Assembly (NCBI RefSeq): GCF_003952665.1
Contig: NZ_CP017946.1
Span: forward strand, 496,001-560,000
DNA from: Bosea sp. Tri-49
GTDB lineage: Bacteria > Pseudomonadota > Alphaproteobacteria > Rhizobiales > Beijerinckiaceae
Length of the DNA: 64,000 bases
Direction: 5' to 3'
Below are positions 18,527 to 26,538 of the stretch, piece by piece (the stretch's first letter is position 1; each line of letters starts with the position of its first letter). Under the pieces are notes generated by a model. It saw only the letters and a program-made list of their open reading frames with translations. It ran no database searches and had not been told where the DNA came from. Both the position numbers and the translations under genes were made by a program.

Positions 18527-19306
18527 TTAAGCTCCAATCGCAATCTTTTCAAAGTTTTGGATCTGCTTCCGAGTCGCAAATATTTCAGCTTTCAACCCGC
18601 CATCCATCTGGCGAAGAGCGGTCTCAGCCTCCATCGCGCGACGTCGGTTGTTGGCCCAATGTCGGAGGAGATTGTCTCGGTGCGGCGACGCTTCCAAGCC
18701 ACCGTGACGTTGGATCGCGTCTATTCTCATCAGGGTCAAAGATACAGTGTTCTGCAAGCTCAGCAGGAACATCAAGGCCTGCCTTCGGGGCGCGGCCGCA
18801 AGAGAATCTGCGCCGGACAGTTCGAAGGTCTCCAGCTTACGAATGGATTCTGCGAGATCGTCCCATGCCCCGCTCAGCCGGTTCTTTATGTGCTCAAGGG
18901 CCACCATAGGTATCGGAACTTCAATTTCCTCCAGCCGCGCCATGAGGCGAGGCAGGATACGAAGCAACTGAACGATCAGAGTCCGCTTCTCCTCCAACTC
19001 TTGCGTCCGGAGACGAAGAGCAGTGGCGCCGGCGATAGCAGTTTGCCTATGGGACACCGCGAACTGGCGAACGATCCAGAGCAGCGTTGTGCCGGCCACA
19101 GCGGAGGCCAGGACACTCCCTATTAGAGATTGGTATCGATTAAGCCAGAATTCGAAGCAGCCGAATTCGATTTTGTCGGGCGCCATAGATTTGATCTTGG
19201 CTGCCTCGCAGAGCGGCGCCGTGATGTCGTTCGCGATTCCGATCGCAATGGTACCGCCGATGACCACCACGAAGAATGCGATGGCGAAGCCGTTATCAGT
19301 CTGCAT
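18527..19306 (-). CDS. hypothetical membrane protein with cytosolic coiled coil
   Basis: The protein has 259 residues from the ATG at 19306, which has GGGGATAGG just upstream. Two TM helices are visible (about residues 5-25 and 58-78), separated by a short loop with two cysteines (APLCEAA, FGCFEFW). A long helical region with heptad-like E/K/R/L spacing follows (about 90-255). No known family is recognised. The gene is clearly less GC-rich than its neighbours and sits inside the flagellar locus without a flagellar motif, so it is a likely acquired gene. Confidence 0.6.
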   Translation of the reverse strand: MQTDNGFAIAFFVVVIGGTIAIGIANDITAPLCEAAKIKSMAPDKIEFGCFEFWLNRYQSLIGSVLASAVAGTTLLWIVRQFAVSHRQTAIAGATALRLRTQELEEKRTLIVQLLRILPRLMARLEEIEVPIPMVALEHIKNRLSGAWDDLAESIRKLETFELSGADSLAAAPRRQALMFLLSLQNTVSLTLMRIDAIQRHGGLEASPHRDNLLRHWANNRRRAMEAETALRQMDGGLKAEIFATRKQIQNFEKIAIGA

Positions 19307-19600
19307 GCCTATCCCCAGACGGCACTCTAGTGGGGCGCTGCAGCACTCCAAAGGTAGCCGGCGGCCACAATCGCAAGCACGAGCACGAGGGTACTAGTCA
19401 ATTTCTTGCTGGGCTTCCACGGCGTGACTCTGCCGCTACGTTACCTCGGCCGCAAGCTGCGCGCGGGACGTGTCCACAACCTCACGACGGTAGCATGAGC
19501 GACCTAAGGCTTCTTGTCGCCTCCAGCAGGGTCCGCATCTAGGACTATCAAGTAGCCAATGCGATGCCGGCCATTGCTCGAAGTTGGGTAACCGCGGGAA
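19307..19600. other. gene-poor spacer
   Basis: This spacer holds no convincing reading frame, repeat or hairpin. Its composition is more AT-rich than the surroundings, like the hypothetical gene next to it. Confidence 0.5.
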
Positions 19601-20509
19601 TTACGTGTGCCCGGCCGCGTATTTCCTCGCGCTGCGGGCGAGGTGCCGCGCCAGCGCCCGCGCCGCAGGGGACAGGGTCCGGCCGTTCCTCACGCAGATC
19701 TTGACGCAGGCTTTGCGCAGATTGCGCCCGCGTATCGGAACCGCGACCAGGCGACCCTCGGAAACATCCCGCCGGGTCGCGCACCGCGTCAGGATGCTGA
19801 TGCCCATGCCGGCCCGCGCGAAGGAGCGCAGCGATTCGATCGAGTTCGTGACCAAGGCCGGCTTGAGCGCTACGCCGGTCGCCGCCGCGACGTCATCGAC
19901 CAGGCGCCGCAGGCCGAAAGTCCGGTCGGGGAGCGCCAGACGCGTCTCGCCGATTTCGGCGATGGTCGTCGGCTGGCGCTGCGCGAAGACGTGGTCGGGA
20001 TGCGCGGCGACGACCAGCGGGTCGGCGATCTCGGCAAGCGACAGGACGCTGCGGTGCAGGATCGGGTTGAACGCGGCCACCATGTCGGCTTCGTCGTCGA
20101 GCAGGCGTTGCATGAGCTGGTCGGAACTCGCGACCATGACCTCGAAGCTCACCGACGGATGCGCGGTCGAGAACTCCGCAAGGGCAGGGTAGAGAAAATC
20201 GTCGAGCGCACCTTCGACCGCCCAGACGCGGACGTGGCCGCGCTTCATCCCCTGAAGCTCTTCTATGGCGGAACGCGCCGTCTGGACGCTGTCGAGGATG
20301 GTGCGTGCCGTTTCGAGAACCGCCGATCCCGCCGTGGTCAGCCTCATGCCACGCGCCCGGCGCTCGAACAGCGCCGTGCCGTATTCCTCCTCGAGGCTGG
20401 CGATCTGACGGCTGATCGCCGACGGGGCGACGCGCAACGCATCCGCCGCCTCGCGGACGGAGCCATGGTCGGCGACGAGTGCGAAATACCGGTAGCGGGT
20501 GAGCGACAT
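19601..20509 (-). CDS. LysR family transcriptional regulator
   Basis: This 302-residue regulator starts at the ATG at 20509 (MSLTRYRYFALVADHGSVRE). The winged HTH is clear (VREAADALRVAPSAISRQIA, then a LFERRARGMRLTTAG wing), with the effector domain from about residue 90. It is divergent from the CnbZ-like deaminase and the Bug-type binding protein, with two T-N11-A dyads between. LysR regulators usually control the divergent genes, so the effector is probably the substrate or intermediate of that cluster. Confidence 0.9.
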   Translation of the reverse strand: MSLTRYRYFALVADHGSVREAADALRVAPSAISRQIASLEEEYGTALFERRARGMRLTTAGSAVLETARTILDSVQTARSAIEELQGMKRGHVRVWAVEGALDDFLYPALAEFSTAHPSVSFEVMVASSDQLMQRLLDDEADMVAAFNPILHRSVLSLAEIADPLVVAAHPDHVFAQRQPTTIAEIGETRLALPDRTFGLRRLVDDVAAATGVALKPALVTNSIESLRSFARAGMGISILTRCATRRDVSEGRLVAVPIRGRNLRKACVKICVRNGRTLSPAARALARHLARSARKYAAGHT

Positions 20510-20535
20510 GCCGGAGCCTCGCGGCGGGAGCGAAC

Positions 20536-20576
20536 CTGTTGGCCGAACAGTAAGAAACTGTTGCCGGATCGGCAAC
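20536..20576. promoter_or_regulatory. tandem LysR-type dyads (T-N11-A)
   Basis: Two inverted repeats lie between the divergent genes: CTGTT-5-AACAG at 20536-20550 and GTTGCCG-3-CGGCAAC at 20560-20576. Both contain the T-N11-A core of LysR operators, and their centres are 25 bases apart. This is the usual arrangement of a recognition and an activation site. Confidence 0.6.
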
Positions 20577-20656
20577 GATCTCTCCGCGATTACAGTCTGG
20601 CTGGTCGATCTCCGCTGCCTCTAGAAATGATCGGAACAGTGCGGGGAGCCGATCCG

Positions 20657-21415
20657 ATGTATTCGACCCAACCGAGCCAGGACGGCAGCTACAGGTTCAT
20701 CCCGGCCGTCTACCAGTATTCCGGCGGCGTCGCGGCGCAGCCGGGCTTCCGGATCGAGCGTGCGCAATTGATGAGCCCGGTCGCGCTGGATCGCGGTCTT
20801 GCGATCGTCGAGGCGCATCTGAAAGAGCTGGGCAGGCCGCTGACCGCGTTCTGTGCCTGCGAATTGCGCTCGCCCGAGCCCTTCTCGGAAGGCGGATTCG
20901 ATGCCTTCAACCGGCTCTACGCCTCCCGCCTCGACCAATGGGGCGTCCTCCAAGGCAAGGTGAACCCGGTTGCCCGGACGAATATCTGCCCCGAACTCGG
21001 CAAGCCGGACACCGTGTCGCTCCATGCCTTCAGCTATACCGTTCCCGACGCTTCGGCGCGGACGAGCTTCGTGGTGGCCGGCAGCGGCGAGGCGCCGGAA
21101 GGCGGCGCGAGCTACGCGCAGGGAACGATCCGACCAGGCGATGCCTCCCCAAGCGGCGTCCGCGCCAAGGCCGAATGGGTCATGGGCGAGATGGAGCACC
21201 GCCTCGCGGGGCTCGGCTATGGCTGGCAGGATGCCACGGTCGCGAACATCTACACGGTTCGCGACATCCATCCGCTCCTGGCGGACGTCCTCCTACCGAT
21301 CACCAGCCTCGGCCGCGGCCTGACCTGGCACTTCTCGCGGCCTCCGGTGGCTGTCCTCGACTACGAGATGGATGTGAGGGGCCTGTCGCGAGAGCTCGTG
21401 ATCGATCAGCCCTGA
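20657..21415 (+). CDS. CnbZ/Rid-like deaminase (2-aminomuconate deaminase type)
   Basis: This cytosolic protein has 252 residues from the ATG at 20657. The YRFIPAVYQYSGGVAAQPGF opening, the GRPLTAFCACELRSPEPFSE segment and the NPVARTNICPELGKP segment match my memory of CnbZ, the 2-amino-5-chloromuconate deaminase related to the Rid/YjgF fold. The C-terminal half resembles a RidA domain (EMEHRLAGLGYGWQDATVAN). The role would be hydrolytic deamination of an enamine or imine in catabolism of an aromatic or amino compound. The exact substrate is unknown; the general fold is more certain than the name. Confidence 0.55.
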   Translation: MYSTQPSQDGSYRFIPAVYQYSGGVAAQPGFRIERAQLMSPVALDRGLAIVEAHLKELGRPLTAFCACELRSPEPFSEGGFDAFNRLYASRLDQWGVLQGKVNPVARTNICPELGKPDTVSLHAFSYTVPDASARTSFVVAGSGEAPEGGASYAQGTIRPGDASPSGVRAKAEWVMGEMEHRLAGLGYGWQDATVANIYTVRDIHPLLADVLLPITSLGRGLTWHFSRPPVAVLDYEMDVRGLSRELVIDQP

Positions 21416-21504
21416 CTAGGCGCGGTCTGGCTGCATGTGTTGCCGGAACGGGAACGCATTACAGCCGGCCACAGCTTTGACGATGTCATGCTTGGAGAGC
21501 CCCG

Positions 21505-22485
21505 ATGTTGCTTGATCGACGCGCGTTGCTCCTGGCGGGATTGACCGCCTCAGCCCTTGCGAGAGCGGACCTGGCAAGTGCGCAATCCGAGTGGCGCCCG
21601 ACGAGGCCGCTGCGGCTGATCCTCCCGTTCACGGCTGGGACGTCGATGGACCCGGTCGCGCGGCTGGCCCAGGAGAGCCTCAAGGACACGCTCGGCCAGA
21701 CCGTCGTCGTCGAGAACATCGCCGGCGCGGCCACCGTGATCGCCGGTGCCGAGACGCTGAAGTCCCCGGCCGACGGGCACACCATGCTGATGATCGCCAA
21801 CAGCTTCGCGGCGAACATCACGCTGCGGGCGCGGACCGCGGATTGGCAGCGCGCCTTCGCCCCGGTGGTGCAGGCGACGGTGGTGCCGCATGTCCTCGTG
21901 GTCGCGCCGTCGCTGAAGACCGACTGGGTGGGCTTTGTGAAGCGCCTGCGCGAGAGTGGCGGCGCGATGACCTATGGGAGCCCGGGGATCGGGACCTCGC
22001 CGCATCTCGGCTCCGAGCACTTCCTGCGCCTGATCGGCGGCAAGGCCGTCCATGCGCCGTATAATGGCACCGCGCAGCTCTTCGTCGATCTGTTCGCCGG
22101 CCGGATCGATTTTGCGCTGAGCAATCTCCCGGACGTCGTCCAGGCGATCGACGAGGGCAAGCTCCTCGCGCTTGCGGTCACCGCCGACAAGCGCGTGCGG
22201 GAGCTGCCCAAGGTCCCGACCTTCGCTGAACTCGGCCAGCCGGACCTTCTCTCGGATAGCTGGTTCGGCATCATGGTGCGCCGCGACACGCCGGTGCCGG
22301 CTCGCGAAGCGTTGGAGCGCGCCTGGCTCACGGCCCTGACGCGCCCGGATGTGCGCGAGCGCCTCCAGGGCCTGAGCTTCACGGTGCTGGCCAGGCCGGG
22401 CGCGGAATTCGAGACAGTGATCGACCGCTACGTTTCGACCTATGCGACGATCATCAAGGAGAGCGGGATCTCGGTTCAGCAGTGA
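21505..22485 (+). CDS. Bug/TctC-type tripartite tricarboxylate transporter binding protein
   Basis: This 326-residue periplasmic binding protein has an N-terminal signal ending near LASAQS. Family hallmarks are RPLRLILPFTAGTSMDPVAR, VVENIAGAATVIAGAETLKS, TYGSPGIGTSPHLGSEHFLR, VHAPYNGTAQLFVDLFAGRI and PTFAELGQPDL. Bug proteins bind small carboxylates or amides for a TctAB-type permease, but no tctA or tctB gene is present here. GGAGAG precedes the ATG. With the deaminase it forms a small catabolic unit under the divergent LysR regulator. Confidence 0.9.
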   Translation: MLLDRRALLLAGLTASALARADLASAQSEWRPTRPLRLILPFTAGTSMDPVARLAQESLKDTLGQTVVVENIAGAATVIAGAETLKSPADGHTMLMIANSFAANITLRARTADWQRAFAPVVQATVVPHVLVVAPSLKTDWVGFVKRLRESGGAMTYGSPGIGTSPHLGSEHFLRLIGGKAVHAPYNGTAQLFVDLFAGRIDFALSNLPDVVQAIDEGKLLALAVTADKRVRELPKVPTFAELGQPDLLSDSWFGIMVRRDTPVPAREALERAWLTALTRPDVRERLQGLSFTVLARPGAEFETVIDRYVSTYATIIKESGISVQQ

Positions 22486-22547
22486 TGGTCGAAGCCGTGG
22501 CCTGATCGCAGCGCGGCCTGTCCGGGCAAAGCCAAACCGGCAGGTGG

Positions 22548-23351
22548 TCAGCGTCGCGGAGCGGGCTCGATCGCCTGCAACTCGGTGCCCGCCGGCATGG
22601 CGGCCGGTGTGCGATCGACGGCGACCACGGGACGTCCGCGCACCGAGAGCGCGACGGTGAGCCGTTCGGCCGCCTCCGGCGACATGGCGGCGAGCACGTC
22701 CGACATCTTGCGCGGGCTCATCTGCTGAACGACGGGGACGAGGATGTCGAGCGCCAGCCGGTCGAAGACGCGGGCGGCGTCCTTCGGCTTCATCGTCTCG
22801 TACATGATCACCAGATTCTTGACAGCCTGATTCGCCTCGGTCTCCTGCTTGCGCGGGCCTTCGGCCTTTTCTTCCAGTGCCTTGAGATCATCGACGCGGC
22901 CGCCGAGCTTCTTTTCAGCCGAATCGAGCAGCTTCTCGCGCATGTCGAGCTCGCGCATGCGCGCCTCGATCTCCTCGCGGCGCTGGCCGAGCCGTTCGAG
23001 CAGCGCCTTCTCCGCCGGCGAAACCGGCTGGGCTGTGCCGTTCATCAAGCCGGCCTTGTTGTTCGGGTTGGCGTCGCGCTTCGCCTGCTCCTCGGGGGGG
23101 AGCTTCGGCGCCGGCGGATCGATCGTGCCGGTGGTCTCGGGATCCATGAAGACGTCGGGCTGATGGGCTTTGGCGATGATCTTGGCCAGTCCCCAGACCT
23201 CTTTCTTCTCCGTTGCCGGTGTGGCGAAGGCCTGGGCGCTGGCAGGTATCTTGCCCGGGCTGGGCTCCGCCGACCAGGCAAGCAGCTTCAGCGCCAGGAG
23301 CCCCATGGCGCCGAGGATGACGGCCGGGATGAGGCGGGGCGACTGGATCAC
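22548..23351 (-). CDS. motE: MotE family motility protein
   Basis: The protein has 267 residues from a GTG that overlaps the preceding stop as GTGA. An N-terminal TM/signal anchor (about 8-27) is followed by a Pro-rich stretch, a coiled coil (about 115-190, LGQRREEIEARMRELDMREK) and an MgtE-N-like C-terminal domain (MYETMKPKDAARVFDRLALD, then VVQQMSPRKMSDVLAAMSPE). Such MotE proteins in alphaproteobacteria are periplasmic motility factors, shown in rhizobia to act with MotC and in Cereibacter to be needed for stator function. It is the last gene of the fliL-fliM-DUF6468-motE operon. Confidence 0.85.
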   Translation of the reverse strand: MIQSPRLIPAVILGAMGLLALKLLAWSAEPSPGKIPASAQAFATPATEKKEVWGLAKIIAKAHQPDVFMDPETTGTIDPPAPKLPPEEQAKRDANPNNKAGLMNGTAQPVSPAEKALLERLGQRREEIEARMRELDMREKLLDSAEKKLGGRVDDLKALEEKAEGPRKQETEANQAVKNLVIMYETMKPKDAARVFDRLALDILVPVVQQMSPRKMSDVLAAMSPEAAERLTVALSVRGRPVVAVDRTPAAMPAGTELQAIEPAPRR

Positions 23352-23794
23352 GCAGCCTGGCCCTCCAGCCTGCGGGCGGCGCGGGCGCGGATCGCGGCGG
23401 CGGCGTCGGCGGCGCTCGCCATGCGCGAGAGCGCCGGCTTCTCGGGCGTGGGCTCGGGCTTGGGGGCGACCATGCTGGCGGCGCTGACGATCTGGCCGAT
23501 GCGCTCCATCACACCCTGGCCGGCCTCGATCTGCTGGGCGAGGTCGGCGGCGTAACGCTCGGCGGTGCGCAGGCGTTCACCGAGCGTGCGGTCGCAGTCG
23601 CCGAGCGTCAGCTTGAGGCCGGCGATGGCGCGCTCGGCGGTATCGGTCGCCGAGATGAGGGCGCCGATGGTCTGGCGCATGGCGCTCTCATCGGCCTTCA
23701 GCCTTTCGATGCGCTTGGAGAGCACGAAGCAGGTGATGATGGTGGCGACCAGCAGGCAGCCCACCAGCGCATCGGCGATCAGGGTGATGGTCAT
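23348..23794 (-). CDS. DUF6468 flagellar-operon membrane protein (PflI-like position)
   Basis: This 148-residue bitopic protein has one N-terminal TM helix (about 5-27) and then a long cytosolic or periplasmic coiled coil with A/E/R heptads (about 28-105). A Pro-rich link and a basic C-terminal helix (IRARAARRLE) follow. It matches my memory of DUF6468. In Caulobacter the flagellar positioning protein PflI is, as I recall, encoded at the equivalent place after fliM, so a role in flagellar placement or the stator complex is plausible. It is 18 bases downstream of fliM. Confidence 0.72.
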   Translation of the reverse strand: MTITLIADALVGCLLVATIITCFVLSKRIERLKADESAMRQTIGALISATDTAERAIAGLKLTLGDCDRTLGERLRTAERYAADLAQQIEAGQGVMERIGQIVSAASMVAPKPEPTPEKPALSRMASAADAAAAIRARAARRLEGQAA

Positions 23795-23812
23795 GGGGCA
23801 GAAACTCCCTGG

Positions 23813-24943
23813 TCAGGACGCCGTATTGAGATGGCTGGTGTCGAAGGCGGCCATGGTCGTCTTCGAGCGCCGCAACGGGGTGACGACCTGGACGGCGATC
23901 TTATCGTCGACGCGCCCGATCCGGCCCTCGCTGACGATGAACTCGCCGCAGCGCAGCGAGGCGACGGAGTCAGGGCGGGCATCGAACATCAGCGTGTCGC
24001 CGATCTCGAGCTTCATCACGCGCTTCAGCGGCATGGTGCATTCGTGCAGCACGCACTTCACGGCGACGTCAGCCTGCCAGACCTCGGTCGCGAGGTGGTT
24101 CTCCCAGATCGGGTCGCGTCCGAGCTTCTCGCCCATGAAGCTTTCGAGGAGCAGTTCACGGATCGGCTCGATGGTGGCGTAGGGCAGGAGCAGATGGAGC
24201 GAGCCGCCGCGGCCCTCCATGTCGAAGCGCAGCTCGACGCGGATGGCGGCGTTGGCCGGCCGAGAGATCGAGACGAAGCGCGGATTGGATTCGATCCGGT
24301 CGATCTTGAAATTCACCGGGGAGAGCGGCTTGAAGGCGGCCTCGGCATCGCCGAGCACGACGCCGATGACGCGGCGCAGCAGGCTCATCTCGATCGAAGT
24401 GAAGGGGCGCCCGTCGACGCGCGCTGCCGACTGGCCGCGCTTGCCGCCGAGCATGGTGTCGAGCACCGAATAGGTGAGGGCGGACTCGATGGTGACGAGG
24501 CCGAAATTGTCCCATTCCTCGGCCTTGAACACCGCGAGCATCGCCGGCAGCGAGATCGAGTTCATGTAGTCGCCGAAGCGCACCGAGCGGATGCCTTCCA
24601 GCGTCACCTCGACATTGTCGCTGAACAGGTTGCGCAGGCTGGTGGAGAGGAGGCGGACCAGACGCTCGAAAATGATTTCGAGCATCGGCAGGCGTTCATA
24701 GGTGACCGAGCCCGAGTCGACGATGGCCTGGATGCCGTTGCGGCCGCCCTTGCCGTCGTCACCGATGGAGAAGCCGAGCATCGTATCGATCTCGTCCTGA
24801 TTCATCAGGCGATCGATATTGGCTTCCGTTTCGCCACCGTCCTCGTCGACGATGTCGGGCATGGCAGCCCACTCCGCCGCCATGCCTTCCGGCGTCAGCG
24901 GCAGCTTGTCCTTGTCCTGGGCTTCGAGGTCGCTGCTGGCCAT
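23813..24943 (-). CDS. fliM: flagellar motor switch protein FliM
   Basis: This 376-residue C-ring protein is the CheY-P receiver of the switch. The RLMNQDEIDTMLGFSIGD motif, expected at the N terminus for CheY binding, is present here after a 44-residue extension. The middle CheC-like domain and the C-terminal SpoA domain are both present (LEIGDTLMFDARPDSVASLR, CGEFIVSEGRIGRVDDKIAV). It is the second gene of the fliL operon. No fliN is in the window. Confidence 0.93.
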   Translation of the reverse strand: MASSDLEAQDKDKLPLTPEGMAAEWAAMPDIVDEDGGETEANIDRLMNQDEIDTMLGFSIGDDGKGGRNGIQAIVDSGSVTYERLPMLEIIFERLVRLLSTSLRNLFSDNVEVTLEGIRSVRFGDYMNSISLPAMLAVFKAEEWDNFGLVTIESALTYSVLDTMLGGKRGQSAARVDGRPFTSIEMSLLRRVIGVVLGDAEAAFKPLSPVNFKIDRIESNPRFVSISRPANAAIRVELRFDMEGRGGSLHLLLPYATIEPIRELLLESFMGEKLGRDPIWENHLATEVWQADVAVKCVLHECTMPLKRVMKLEIGDTLMFDARPDSVASLRCGEFIVSEGRIGRVDDKIAVQVVTPLRRSKTTMAAFDTSHLNTAS

Positions 24944-24973
24944 GTGGGTCTGCTCGGGCGAATGGGGCTGCCG

Positions 24974-25486
24974 CTACTGCAGCAGCAGTTCCTTGAAGAG
25001 GACGGCGTCGACCTTGGCCGGGTAGACGGTAACGTTCACCCGGCGCAGCAGCTCTTCCTTCAGCCGGTACATCCCGGCCGAGCCGTCGAGGTCGGAAGGA
25101 CGCAGCTCGCGCATGAAGACCTGGAAGGCGTCCTCGACCCGCGGCAGCAGCGGCTTGACCTGGTCCGCGGTCTTGGGGTCGGCGATCTCGAGCGCGACCT
25201 TGATCTTGACGATCGGCTGGCGGTCCTGCTGCGGCCCGGCAGAGATGCCGATCATCATGTCCTTCATCTCGACGAAGGTGATCTGCTTCTTGGCCGCTGC
25301 GGCAGCCGCCTCGGCACTGACCTCCTCGACGGGCTTCTTCTTCAGGAAGAAGAACCAGCCGCCACCGAGCACGGCGACGAGCCCCAGGGCGCCGCCGATC
25401 ATGACGAGCTTCTTCTTGCCGGACTTCGGCGCCGCTCCGGCGCCGTCCTCGGCGGTCTCGTCGTCCTTGCTTGTCTTCTTCGCCAT
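24974..25486 (-). CDS. fliL: flagellar basal body-associated protein FliL
   Basis: This 170-residue single-pass protein has a cytosolic lysine-rich start, a TM helix (about 27-48, ending FFFLKKKP), and a periplasmic SPFH-like FliL domain with VKIKVALEIADPKTADQVKP, then LLPRVEDAFQVFMRELRPSD and an RVNVTVYPAKVDAVLFKELL end. FliL surrounds or stabilises the stator. It is the first gene of the minus-strand operon. A CtrA-like box lies 72 bases upstream. Confidence 0.93.
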   Translation of the reverse strand: MAKKTSKDDETAEDGAGAAPKSGKKKLVMIGGALGLVAVLGGGWFFFLKKKPVEEVSAEAAAAAAKKQITFVEMKDMMIGISAGPQQDRQPIVKIKVALEIADPKTADQVKPLLPRVEDAFQVFMRELRPSDLDGSAGMYRLKEELLRRVNVTVYPAKVDAVLFKELLLQ

Positions 25487-25557
25487 CTCGGCTTGCCTGC
25501 CCGGAACGGGCGCCGCCGCTGGCCCGTCTCTCTGGCTCCGACCTTGACCAATTACGG

Positions 25558-25572
25558 TTAACGGCCCGTTAA
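25558..25572. promoter_or_regulatory. CtrA-like box (TTAA-N7-TTAA)
   Basis: TTAA at 25558-25561 and TTAA at 25569-25572 have exactly seven bases between them, a full-consensus CtrA site. It lies 72 bases upstream of fliL on the minus strand and about 200 bases upstream of flgF. In Caulobacter the fliL promoter is a known CtrA target, and the layout here agrees. Confidence 0.7.
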
Positions 25573-25690
25573 GGAGGGCAATTTTTGCCGGGTCATTTCT
25601 GCCGCGAGGGCGGGTTCGTACCAGCGCGGTTAAAGGCTTTCAGTATTGGTATCTCCATTTATATCAAATACTTATCAGAATTAACCATGT

Positions 25691-25705
25691 TGGCACGTCG
25701 CTTGC
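25691..25705 (+). promoter_or_regulatory. sigma-54 promoter for flgF operon
   Basis: TGGCACG, four bases, TTGC is a full match to the -24/-12 consensus, with the GG and GC dinucleotides ten bases apart as required. The predicted start would be near 25717, about 59 bases before the flgF GTG. A TTAACCAT half-site at 25681-25688 abuts it. Late flagellar genes of Caulobacter, including flgF, are sigma-54 and FlbD controlled. Confidence 0.8.
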
Positions 25706-25775
25706 CACCTGATTGTCGTGGCCACCGCGCTGGGGAGCGTCGGGGCGGCCATGGGACAGATCGGGAGCAGGAGCC

Positions 25776-26519
25776 GTGGAAAACGCGCTTCTCGTCAGCC
25801 TGTCGCGCCAGATGGCTCTGGCGCGCGAGCTCGACGTCATCGCCAACAATGTCGCCAATGTCGGCACGAACGGCTTCAAGGCGCGCTCGGCGCGCTTTGC
25901 CGAATACGTCTCGCCGACGGCGCGCGCCGACACCTTCCAGACGCAGGATCGTCGGCTCTCCTATGTCATCGACAAGGGCACGCCGATCGATCTCTCGCTG
26001 GGAGCGATCGAGCGCACCGGCAACCCGCTCGATGTCGCGGTTCAGGGCGACAACTATCTCGTCGTCCAGACCCCCCAGGGCGAGCGCTACACTCGCGCCG
26101 GCTCACTCGATATCAACGGCCGCGGCCAGCTCGTGACCCAGGCCGGTCAGCCGGTCATGGGCGATGGCGGCCCGATCGTCTTCGGTTCGACCGAGAGCAA
26201 TCCGCGGATCGCCACGGATGGCACGGTCACGTCCGACCAGGGCCAGCGCGGCAAGCTCCGGATCGTGCGCTTCGACAACCCCGCTGCGCTCGCCAGCGAT
26301 GGCAGCAACCTGTTCTCCTCGACCACCGCAGCGCAGCCCGCAGGGCCGCAGGCGCGGCTCGAGACCGGGGCGATCGAGCGCTCGAATGTCAAGGCCGTGG
26401 TCGAGATGACGCGGCTGGTCGAGGTCCAGCGCGCCTATCAGACCCTGTCGGCGATGATGGCCAAGACCGACGAACTGCGTGCCAAGGCGATCACCCGCCT
26501 GGCCGATCAGCAAGCCTGA
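25776..26519 (+). CDS. flgF: flagellar proximal rod protein FlgF
   Basis: The protein has 247 residues from a GTG start, chosen because it yields VENALLVSLSRQMALARELD, the standard FlgF N terminus, with AGGAG just upstream; longer in-frame starts lack conservation. The ANNVANVGTNGFKA rod motif, the central GNPLDVAVQGDNYLVVQTPQ segment and the C-terminal helix VEMTRLVEVQRAYQTLSAMM are all present. It is the first gene of flgF-flgG-flgA-flgH. Confidence 0.95.
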   Translation: MENALLVSLSRQMALARELDVIANNVANVGTNGFKARSARFAEYVSPTARADTFQTQDRRLSYVIDKGTPIDLSLGAIERTGNPLDVAVQGDNYLVVQTPQGERYTRAGSLDINGRGQLVTQAGQPVMGDGGPIVFGSTESNPRIATDGTVTSDQGQRGKLRIVRFDNPAALASDGSNLFSSTTAAQPAGPQARLETGAIERSNVKAVVEMTRLVEVQRAYQTLSAMMAKTDELRAKAITRLADQQA

Positions 26520-26538
26520 CGCGGAAAGGGAGCAATCC

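Noticed and set aside
18340..18579. 79-codon minus-strand frame next to the TPR gene
   Set aside because: It overlaps the better supported coiled-coil gene and the CtrA-like box and has no ribosome site or recognisable motif.
19607..20626. Plus-strand extension of the CnbZ-like frame back through the LysR gene
   Set aside because: The extension is antisense to LysR codons and lacks conserved sequence; the start at 20657 gives the complete family domain.
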